Positions 1 to 5,038 of a stretch of DNA of 5,247 nucleotides are shown here, piece by piece; the stretch's first letter is position 1, and every line of letters begins with the position of its first letter. The stretch spans positions 1-5,247 of the forward strand of contig JAFCZZ010000171.1 in NCBI GenBank assembly GCA_019314085.1, in the 5' to 3' direction. The DNA comes from Deltaproteobacteria bacterium. GTDB taxonomy: Bacteria; Desulfobacterota; Syntrophia; Syntrophales; UBA2210. The position numbers and the translations under genes are program-made. A model generated the notes under the pieces. It was not told the origin of the DNA and ran no database searches. It was given only the letters and a program-made list of their open reading frames with translations.

Positions 1-678
1 CAGCGCTGTCTTCATATTCGCCTGTCTGCGCCTCGTGAGCCCCAGTCCGAGACACACCCTGTGCATATGGGTGTCGAGGGGGATGACCAGTGCCGAGGAC
101 GGAATATCGTCCCAGCCGCCGGGATCGATATCGTCACTGCGCACCATCCAGCGAAGAAAGAGATGCAGCCTCTTGCACGCGCTCCCCTTTCCAGGTGACG
201 GGAGCAGGCTGCTTCGACGGCCCGGGGAGTCTGTGCTCAGCTCCTCCACAAAGCGGGTAAGTGCCGGGGCAACCGTCTGCGCCCCCCGTTCAAGAACGCT
301 GGCGAAACAGGCGTGAAGGGAACCGTATTTCGCGACAACATTTTTTACACCGAGGAGCATGGAAGCCATTTCATCCCCGGTGGTAAACCGGTGCCTGAAG
401 CCGGAAAACGTCCGGTGCAGCGATGCAGGCGAGGCATCCCTGACAAACCGGGAGGGGAACGGAGACATCTTGGCCAGAACGCCCTCAATGCTCTTTTTTA
501 TCTGCAGGACCCTCCCGTACGCGAGGGATGACGCGACAAGACCGACAATCTCCCGGTCGGCAGGGTCTTCGCAGGGGTACAGAAATTCGAGCGGATCGGG
601 TCTTACGAATTCGCGTCTGTTGTAGCGCTCATATAAATACTCAAGCTGTTCGGGCACTGTTTCAGTCAATGGTCTCAC
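1..678 (-). CDS. TIGR02757/DUF2400 family protein, N-terminal part (runs off left edge)
   Basis: Partial: 226 codons are open from a GTG at 678 to the window edge with no stop. The translation was read by hand from the reverse complement. It matches what I recall of the TIGR02757/DUF2400 family: DPLEFLY (29-34), DREIVGLVASSLAYGR (41-56), FRHRF (94-98), a GSACKRLHLFLRWMVR block (165-180), DPGGW (185-189) and PLDTHMHR (200-207). The biochemical function of the family is not established to my knowledge. The LDTH segment resembles the VDTH segment that carries the catalytic Asp of endonuclease III-type glycosylases, so a distant DNA-repair link is possible (inference). I chose GTG 678 because GGAG at 683-686 sits 4 nt upstream; TTG 669 is an in-frame alternative. 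The gene begins 15 nt after the cytochrome b stop, so it is probably cotranscribed, although it may be only a passenger in the redox operon. Confidence 0.85.
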   Translation of the reverse strand, partial: MRPLTETVPEQLEYLYERYNRREFVRPDPLEFLYPCEDPADREIVGLVASSLAYGRVLQIKKSIEGVLAKMSPFPSRFVRDASPASLHRTFSGFRHRFTTGDEMASMLLGVKNVVAKYGSLHACFASVLERGAQTVAPALTRFVEELSTDSPGRRSSLLPSPGKGSACKRLHLFLRWMVRSDDIDPGGWDDIPSSALVIPLDTHMHRVCLGLGLTRRRQANMKTAL

Positions 679-693
679 ATCTCTCCGGAGAAG

Positions 694-1359
694 CTACTCC
701 TTTCCGGCTATCCGCCGGTACCAGATCCCATGCCGCCGCTTCACATATTCCCGGTCCGTCTTCCCCGTAAAGATTCCCGGCAATAGCGGCCAGTTTGCCT
801 TGAATATGAAGGCGCTGAGGTGGATGACAATGCCTATGATAACAAGAGCGGTCCCGATGTTGTGCAGAAGCGTTATCCATAAGGCGAAACCTTCCGAATA
901 GTTTATGTACGGCAGATTTTTCAGCACCTTCAGGATGCCGGTCACGATGACCAGTATAAGGGAGGAACCGATAAAGGCGTATGCCAGGCGCTGTTCGGCA
1001 AGGTACTTGTCGTTTTCCGGTTCCTCTCCGAAGCCGAATGTCGCCATAATGATGCGCCCTGATTCCCGCAGGTCTCCCCTGCGCGGCATCATATCAAACT
1101 CCCGGCGGATGCCGTGGAAAACCAGGTGGTATGCGACGGCCGCCATGAGCAGGGCCGCTGCCCAGTAGTGCATGACAAGCGTCACCGAAAAGTCGGAGAC
1201 CCAGGACAGACCGGGGATTTGGTCCAGCATGTAGCGCCTGTAGAGCGGCATCTGCCCGAAACCGCTGAAGACGAGAACAAAGGTCGAGAGAGCAGCCACC
1301 CAGTGCACCAGGATAACCGAAAGCCCGTGACGTGTAACCTTGTTTTGATTATCCGACAT
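694..1359 (-). CDS. Diheme cytochrome b, formate dehydrogenase gamma-type membrane subunit
   Basis: A 221-residue integral membrane protein with about four hydrophobic helices (roughly 12-34, 58-82, 126-146 and 160-186). Histidines H19, H64, H166 and H180 match the pattern of the four heme b ligands of E. coli FdnI, including the 14-residue spacing of the last pair. H11, H78 and H82 are also present. In this family the subunit takes electrons from a periplasmic iron-sulfur subunit and passes them to quinone, or does the reverse. ATG 1359 is preferred: AAAGGGGG lies about 8 nt upstream. GTG 1368 would add only three residues and leaves no room for a Shine-Dalgarno. The gene overlaps the end of the iron-sulfur gene by 11 nt, which indicates translational coupling and a stable two-subunit module. 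Family assignment is strong; the redox partner or substrate is not visible. Confidence 0.87.
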   Translation of the reverse strand: MSDNQNKVTRHGLSVILVHWVAALSTFVLVFSGFGQMPLYRRYMLDQIPGLSWVSDFSVTLVMHYWAAALLMAAVAYHLVFHGIRREFDMMPRRGDLRESGRIIMATFGFGEEPENDKYLAEQRLAYAFIGSSLILVIVTGILKVLKNLPYINYSEGFALWITLLHNIGTALVIIGIVIHLSAFIFKANWPLLPGIFTGKTDREYVKRRHGIWYRRIAGKE

Positions 1360-2359
1360 CACCGCCACCCCCTTTCATGGTCTTATAGGCGGCCCCCACA
1401 GCGGCGGCGATACCCGCCACCGGGGCTATCGCCATGCTCCAGGCAATGCCGTTGGCGCTTTCCGTCATATTCTCGACGCCGACCGGCGTTCCGGGAAAGC
1501 CGGGCAGTTCGGGTTTGGCCTGCTTCGCCTTCTGTTTCAAGAGCGCGGCATGGACCTTCTCGAAGGGCACGGGGGATACGTAGAAGGTAGACGTTCCGCC
1601 GTTTTCCCTTTCACCGTACAGGTAGCCTCCGATCGCCTCCGCCCGCCCATGGGCGAGAGCACGCATCTCCTCCTTGCCCCCGAAGGATATAGCATCGCGG
1701 GGACACGCCTCCACACATGCGGGTATTCCCCCCGCCCTGACCCGGTCGTAACAGAGGTCGCATTTGTACATCACGCCTCCCCCGGCAAACTTGGGAACAA
1801 TCTTCAGATATAGCCCCACGCCCGCCTGACGGGCGGGGACACCCCAGGGACAGACCGTGCGGCACTTTGCCCCCCCAAAGCACAGGTCATGGTCAATAAC
1901 GACGGGGCCTTCCGGCATCTTGTGCAGCACGCTGAAGGGGCAGAGATCCGCACAGGGGGGATTGTCGCAGTGCATGCACCGCCTCTGAATATACAGTGTC
2001 CGGTCCCTCCCCTCATGTTCCACAGCCACCTCCTGGACAAAGGTCCAGTTGTACGGCGTCAACCGGTCGGTAAGTCCCCTCTTCTTTGACCAGTCCTCCC
2101 TCTTCTTCTGGGGCCAGTAATTTTCTATATCTTTTATCGGTTCGGGAAAACGGTCTTCATTCTTGTCACGGCAGGAAGTGACACACGCTGGGAGCGGCAG
2201 ATCCCTGCACCCGTCGCACCGCGTTAGATCTATCACCGTGCCGACGTCACGGCCCCCAGCCGCCTCGGCACGCTTGTCCATACCGGCCAGAACGAGTCCC
2301 CCCACCACGCTGGAGGCAACGGAACGCTTCAGAAATTCCCTTCTTGAGAAGTCTGACAT
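1349..2359 (-). CDS. Tat-exported, membrane-anchored 4Fe-4S electron-transfer subunit (FdnH/HybA-like)
   Basis: A 336-residue protein. It opens with a twin-arginine signal (SRREFLKR, 5-12) and a short hydrophobic stretch ending near AEA (31-33), so it is probably exported folded. Four cysteine groups follow: C48-C51-C59-C63, C128-C131-C136-C140, C160-C166-C170 and C200-C203-C215-C219. Group three has Gly163 where the second Cys of a CxxCxxCxxxCP motif would be, so that site may hold a [3Fe-4S] cluster or a differently liganded one. A YLYGE plus GGT segment (246-256) is typical of formate dehydrogenase beta and HybA proteins. One hydrophobic segment (about 305-325) probably anchors the C-terminus. 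ATG 2359 has AAGGAGG nine nt upstream. The protein should wire a periplasmic oxidoreductase to the cytochrome b encoded next, but no catalytic subunit is in the window. HybA, FdnH or another polyferredoxin are all possible; I give no symbol. Confidence 0.88.
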   Translation of the reverse strand: MSDFSRREFLKRSVASSVVGGLVLAGMDKRAEAAGGRDVGTVIDLTRCDGCRDLPLPACVTSCRDKNEDRFPEPIKDIENYWPQKKREDWSKKRGLTDRLTPYNWTFVQEVAVEHEGRDRTLYIQRRCMHCDNPPCADLCPFSVLHKMPEGPVVIDHDLCFGGAKCRTVCPWGVPARQAGVGLYLKIVPKFAGGGVMYKCDLCYDRVRAGGIPACVEACPRDAISFGGKEEMRALAHGRAEAIGGYLYGERENGGTSTFYVSPVPFEKVHAALLKQKAKQAKPELPGFPGTPVGVENMTESANGIAWSMAIAPVAGIAAAVGAAYKTMKGGGGDVG

Positions 2360-2396
2360 GTCTGTACCATCCTCCTTCCACCGGGAAACATCCCAT

Positions 2397-2416
2397 TGTG
2401 TGACCTCGTCACCACA
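2397..2416 (-). other. Small hairpin between thioredoxin and iron-sulfur genes
   Basis: In the minus-strand transcript TGTG pairs with CACA and TGAC pairs with GTCA around a GAG loop, with one bulged G on the 5' side. It sits in the 77 nt gap between the thioredoxin stop and the iron-sulfur start. No U-run follows, so it is not an intrinsic terminator. It could set transcript stability or be chance. Confidence 0.25.
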
Positions 2417-2436
2417 CCCCTGGCCCCCCCGGCCGA

Positions 2437-2778
2437 CTACCGGTACGCGTTTATCTTGTCCATCAACAGCTGTTCAGGCATGGAACCGATAATATCGCCT
2501 ACCTTCTCTCCGTTTTTGAAGACCAGCAGGTCGGGTATGGAACGGATACCGAACCTCGCCGCGGTCTGGTTATTACTGTCCACATCAAGCTTGGCAAAGA
2601 CGATATCTCCCTGGTGGTCTTTCGCCAGTTTATCAAGGACCGGACCCATCATCTTGCACGGACCGCACCACTCCGCCCAGCAGTCGACAAGCAGCAGGGG
2701 ATATTTCGCTATCGCCTCATCAATCGTGCCATCGGTCACCACAATCGGACTATCCGGACTATCTGCAAAAACTTCCAT
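2437..2778 (-). CDS. trxA: Thioredoxin
   Basis: A 113-residue thioredoxin, near the usual 105-110. The WCGPCK active site (C38 and C41) lies in a WAEWCGPCKMMGPVLD block, and the conserved cis-proline is P82 in RSIPD, where most thioredoxins have T after the proline. No signal peptide is seen, so it should reduce protein disulfides in the cytoplasm. ATG 2778 has an excellent AGGAGG Shine-Dalgarno (2785-2790). An upstream in-frame ATG at 2817 would add a basic 13-residue tail, remove this Shine-Dalgarno from use and fall inside a hairpin, so I reject it. It follows the ArsR-family gene by 89 nt and precedes the exported iron-sulfur protein by 77 nt. A role in supplying reductant to the operon products or in disulfide stress is likely but not shown. 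An extra C33 just before the active site is common in anaerobe thioredoxins. Confidence 0.93.
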   Translation of the reverse strand: MEVFADSPDSPIVVTDGTIDEAIAKYPLLLVDCWAEWCGPCKMMGPVLDKLAKDHQGDIVFAKLDVDSNNQTAARFGIRSIPDLLVFKNGEKVGDIIGSMPEQLLMDKINAYR

Positions 2779-2803
2779 CTCTTTCCTCCTCTTTTTATTA
2801 TTT

Positions 2804-2824
2804 CTTCCCGGCGGCACCGGAAAG
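2804..2824 (-). other. Hairpin in the arsR-thioredoxin gap
   Basis: An 8-bp stem (CTTTCCGG with CCGGGAAG in the minus-strand RNA, one T-G wobble) encloses a 5-nt TGCCG loop. The same pairing is worse on the plus strand, where the wobble becomes C-A, which suggests the minus-strand RNA is the relevant one. The sequence after it is A-rich rather than U-rich, so it is not a classical terminator. It lies just upstream of the thioredoxin Shine-Dalgarno and could be a processing or stability element. Confidence 0.4.
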
Positions 2825-2867
2825 AAAGTAAAACCACAACCGAACGCAATCCGCTTCGCCTCTTATC

Positions 2868-3155
2868 TTATTCGACGCTGCGCCGCTGTTCCTCATCCTC
2901 TATCAGGGCCAGAACTTTTTTCACAAACTCAGGGGTTTTCAAATAATAGCACCTCATATTTTTTTCCTTGCGACAGGCAACAATACCCTGCTTTTTGAGG
3001 ATCGTAAGGTGCTGCGACACATTTGCCTGACTCGCCTGCACACTGTTTTTCACCTCGCCCACACACCGCTCACCCTGCGTCAGTTCTCTCACGATCCTGA
3101 GCCGCGTGGCGTTCCCCAATGTTTTGAAAAAATGAGACAGCTTCTCGTAGTCCAC
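2868..3155 (-). CDS. ArsR/SmtB-family winged-helix transcriptional repressor
   Basis: A 95-residue protein, the usual size for this family. The family signature is clear: FFKTLGNATRLRIVREL (9-25), the recognition-helix region SQANVSQHLTILKKQGIV (42-59) and a beta-wing with RKEKNMRCYYL (62-72). Such proteins are dimers that leave their operator when a metal, persulfide or oxidant binds. The metal-binding CVCDL motif of ArsR/SmtB is not intact; it reads CVGEV with a single C31. The other cysteines are C61 and C69, flanking the wing. A thiol-based redox or sulfur sensor fits the neighbours, but this is inference. The GTG start at 3155 is forced: a stop lies upstream in frame with no other start between. 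The nearest Shine-Dalgarno (AAGGGG, about 12 nt away) is poorly placed, so translation may be weak, as expected for an autoregulated repressor. It is the first gene of its operon. Confidence 0.92.
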   Translation of the reverse strand: MDYEKLSHFFKTLGNATRLRIVRELTQGERCVGEVKNSVQASQANVSQHLTILKKQGIVACRKEKNMRCYYLKTPEFVKKVLALIEDEEQRRSVE

Positions 3156-3174
3156 GCCTCTTACAGGCCCCTTC

Positions 3175-3212
3175 TATATAAGGATAAAGATATATTCTTG
3201 TTTCGTAATATA
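3175..3212 (-). promoter_or_regulatory. Candidate ArsR-family operator: three AT-rich half-sites 16 bp apart
   Basis: On the plus strand tatata (3175-3180), tatatt (3191-3196) and aatata (3207-3212) are each separated by exactly 10 nt. The second and third form a perfect 6-bp inverted repeat; the first and second form a 5-of-6 inverted repeat. The two palindromes therefore share their central half-site. The outermost hexamer coincides with the promoter -10 box, so a bound dimer would block RNA polymerase. ArsR-family proteins often bind AT-rich imperfect palindromes over their own promoters. Binding is inferred. Confidence 0.55.
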
Positions 3213-3234
3213 GCAACCCGTTCCCGGTTGTCAA
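3207..3234 (-). promoter_or_regulatory. Sigma70-type promoter for the arsR-thioredoxin-FeS-cytb operon
   Basis: A consensus -35 TTGACA (3229-3234) and a -10 TATATT (3207-3212) are 16 nt apart and point to the arsR start. Transcription should begin near 3200, giving a leader of about 45 nt. The spacer also holds a CAACC-N7-GGTTG inverted repeat (3214-3230), a second possible protein-binding site. This is the only clear promoter I found in the window. Confidence 0.65.
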
Positions 3235-3284
3235 GGATGCGGGGTCCTTATTCACGAAAAAGATGTGACAAAACGGGTGCGTCC

Positions 3285-3881
3285 TCACTCGCCCAGTTTT
3301 TCAAGCTCCTTTATAATAGACTCGAGAAATGGTCGTTTGTTGATGTCATTCACATCGATATATCGAATGATTCCAACCTTATCGATGATGATAATCGCCC
3401 GCTCCGCCGTTCCGTCGGAACGAAGCACGCCGAAGGTGTCGGCAACCTTCCCATGAGGCCAGAAATCGGAGAGAACCGGGAACCAGAGTTTTCCCATCTG
3501 ATTCGTCCACGCGAAGAGGGTCGGGATATTGTCCACGGTAATTCCGAGAAGCACGGCATCGTGCCGGCTAAAGAGGTCCTGAAGGATGGCGTACCCCGGC
3601 CACTGATCGGAACAGACGGGGGTCCACGCGGCGGGGACAAAAGAGATCACGACGTGCCTCTTTCCGCGATACTGCGAGAGGGTTACCTTTCCCCCCGAAA
3701 TCGCAGGAAGCGTGAAATCGGGGGCGATATCTCCCACCTTGACGCGCAGGACGCTGTCCGTGGGCTTGAGCTTCCCGGTCTGATAGATATTGCCCTTGAA
3801 GGCCTCCGACAGACCGTATGCGCTTGCCGCACCGGACAGGGCTACCACCAACAATAGCAAAAAAGCCTTATAGATTTTCAT
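3285..3881 (-). CDS. Exported one-Cys peroxiredoxin (AhpC/TSA family)
   Basis: A 198-residue thiol peroxidase that reduces hydrogen peroxide or organic peroxides. A signal peptide is evident (MKIYK, a leucine-rich core, then AASA at 18-21), placing it outside the cytoplasmic membrane. The mature domain has the peroxiredoxin motif P83-xxx-T87-xx-C90 (PAAWTPVC) and the conserved catalytic Arg, probably R161, in ERAIIIID. C90 is the only cysteine in the protein, so it has no internal resolving cysteine and must be reduced by a partner or small thiol. ATG 3881 is preceded by AGGGAGGG (3889-3896), which overlaps the stop codon of the upstream thioredoxin-fold gene; with a 13 nt gap this implies translational coupling. 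That adjacent exported CPFC protein is a natural candidate reductant (inference). Subclass (AhpE-like or other) is uncertain. Confidence 0.9.
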   Translation of the reverse strand: MKIYKAFLLLLVVALSGAASAYGLSEAFKGNIYQTGKLKPTDSVLRVKVGDIAPDFTLPAISGGKVTLSQYRGKRHVVISFVPAAWTPVCSDQWPGYAILQDLFSRHDAVLLGITVDNIPTLFAWTNQMGKLWFPVLSDFWPHGKVADTFGVLRSDGTAERAIIIIDKVGIIRYIDVNDINKRPFLESIIKELEKLGE

Positions 3882-3894
3882 GAGTTCACCCTCC

Positions 3895-4458
3895 CTATTT
3901 CAGACCGGACAGCCAAATGATCTCTTTCAGGAATGCGCCGGCATCTTCAAAGCCTCCCAGCTTGGAATAAAAAACCCGGGCAGCACCCTTTTCGATCCTG
4001 GCCCCTATAAAATAGGGCGTCCTGACCTCCCCCACAGATAGATGGATCTGGAAATCCCTGTCCGGGGTGAGGGGAAACGGCACCTGGTACTTTTCCCTGA
4101 ACACCTTCAGCTCATAGGAGGAATTTCCCGCTCCGATCCCTATCAGCTTGATCCTTCCCTTCAGCTTCGGGTTGCCCTCTATCAGCCGGTACAGCTCGTT
4201 CAGATTGGGCGCCTCCTTCTGGCAGAAGGGACAGTACATGCTCATGATCTCAAGGATGACCACGTCGGCCTTCACCTGCCCTACCTCAAAGAATTCTCCG
4301 GCCGGCAGGCCAAGGTATGCCCGGTGTCCACGTTCCGCCGGGACAACAAGTTTCAGAGCAGGCATGACCTCTCCACTCACCGGCGGCTGCGCCGCTGATG
4401 CGTACAGGAAGAAGATAACGGCAACCACCGCCACCACACATTGAACAAACCTTTTCAT
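3895..4458 (-). CDS. Exported thioredoxin-fold (TlpA/redoxin-like) protein with CPFC site
   Basis: A 187-residue protein with an N-terminal signal peptide or anchor (MKR, hydrophobic 4-23) followed by a thioredoxin-fold domain. The redox site is C76-P-F-C79 in MSMYCPFCQKEAP and the cis-proline is P148 in RTPYFI. A Pro-Phe dipeptide between the cysteines is unusual compared with CGPC (thioredoxin) or CPHC (DsbA) and suggests a distinct redox potential. It probably works in the periplasm as a disulfide reductase or peroxiredoxin reductant. ATG 4458 is chosen for its GAGGG Shine-Dalgarno (4464-4468) and because the signal peptide begins there. A second in-frame ATG at 4521 overlaps the stop of the upstream gene as TGATG, and would add a polar 21-residue leader before the signal. 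The extra C7 lies inside the hydrophobic segment. The exact subfamily was not recognised. Confidence 0.85.
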   Translation of the reverse strand: MKRFVQCVVAVVAVIFFLYASAAQPPVSGEVMPALKLVVPAERGHRAYLGLPAGEFFEVGQVKADVVILEIMSMYCPFCQKEAPNLNELYRLIEGNPKLKGRIKLIGIGAGNSSYELKVFREKYQVPFPLTPDRDFQIHLSVGEVRTPYFIGARIEKGAARVFYSKLGGFEDAGAFLKEIIWLSGLK

Positions 4459-4520
4459 TGTTTCCCTCTCTTTTCTGTTGGTATCCCCTGTCGTTACAGA
4501 ATCCCTATTCTCACACCGCA

Positions 4521-5000
4521 TCAGGCCCCGTCAAGCCCGGGAGATTCCGTTCTCCGGTACCAAGAGACGGGATCCGTCAGGAATTCTTCGCTATCCTTCA
4601 GAGACAGATAGTGCTCCCGTTCCATGGAACTGAGGAGATCAAAGAAGGCCCTCTCGTTCGCATCGGACGAGCCGTCCCTCAGGTCGGCATAGTGTTGTAT
4701 CCCCTGCGCCTCAAAATCGATGGCGATCCGGATCGCCTTGACATCATCGTCATCACCAGGGGGTATATCGCCGCCGGCGCCGACGGTCTTTTTGAACAGA
4801 TCCTCTTCCTTTTTCCAACGCTTATGAAGCTCCTTCAGCCTCTCGTAGTGTTCCAGTTCATCATCCGCTATCTGTTCAAACATGGCCCTGCCCAGAGGGT
4901 TTTTCGTCCTTTTGGCGTTTTCGATATAAAAGGCCCGCTCCCTCTTTTCGTTCTCCAGGGCAACCTCCAGTGCATTCAACCGCCCACTCTTACCTTTCAT
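4521..5000 (-). CDS. Rubrerythrin-like ferritin-fold diiron protein without rubredoxin domain
   Basis: A 159-residue four-helix-bundle protein of the ferritin/rubrerythrin superfamily. Iron ligand motifs appear in order: E18 in helix 1, E48-L-E-H51 in helix 2, E97 in helix 3 and E127-R-E-H130 in helix 4, which is the pattern for a carboxylate-bridged diiron site. A charged linker with DDDD (83-86) joins the two helix pairs. No CxxC rubredoxin module follows; the protein ends soon after DPVSWYRR (143-150). Relatives reduce peroxide in the cytoplasm of anaerobes or handle iron. There is no signal peptide. ATG 5000 has AAAGGAG (5008-5014) six nt upstream. It starts 38 nt after cydB, so it probably belongs to the cydAB operon and deals with peroxide when oxygen enters. 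The electron donor is not evident. Confidence 0.9.
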   Translation of the reverse strand: MKGKSGRLNALEVALENEKRERAFYIENAKRTKNPLGRAMFEQIADDELEHYERLKELHKRWKKEEDLFKKTVGAGGDIPPGDDDDVKAIRIAIDFEAQGIQHYADLRDGSSDANERAFFDLLSSMEREHYLSLKDSEEFLTDPVSWYRRTESPGLDGA

Positions 5001-5038
5001 TATACACTCCTTTCTGTCACATCACATGCTATGTCAGC

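Noticed and set aside
1114..1590. A 158-codon plus-strand frame spanning the iron-sulfur and cytochrome b gene junction
   Set aside because: Low-complexity Arg/Pro/Ser composition and position opposite two well-supported genes mark it as a shadow.
2779..2817. Upstream ATG at 2817 giving the thioredoxin a 13-residue basic extension
   Set aside because: The extension is unlike thioredoxins, its start lies inside a hairpin and lacks a good Shine-Dalgarno, while AGGAGG sits ideally before ATG 2778.
3234..3250. Possible terminator AAGGA-N7-TCCTT after the peroxiredoxin gene
   Set aside because: The stem is only 5 bp, no U-run follows, and it runs into the -35 box. It is too weak to call, so read-through from block A into block B cannot be excluded.
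3009..3857. A long plus-strand open frame of 282 codons across the peroxiredoxin, the promoter gap and arsR
   Set aside because: It runs antisense through two convincing minus-strand genes and a promoter, shows no recognisable domain and is rich in Arg, Pro and Gly as shadow frames are.
5001..5038. Possible FNR or Rex type operator between cydB and the rubrerythrin-like gene
   Set aside because: The gap holds ATGTGATGTGACA-like direct repetition but no symmetric half-sites matching either regulator.
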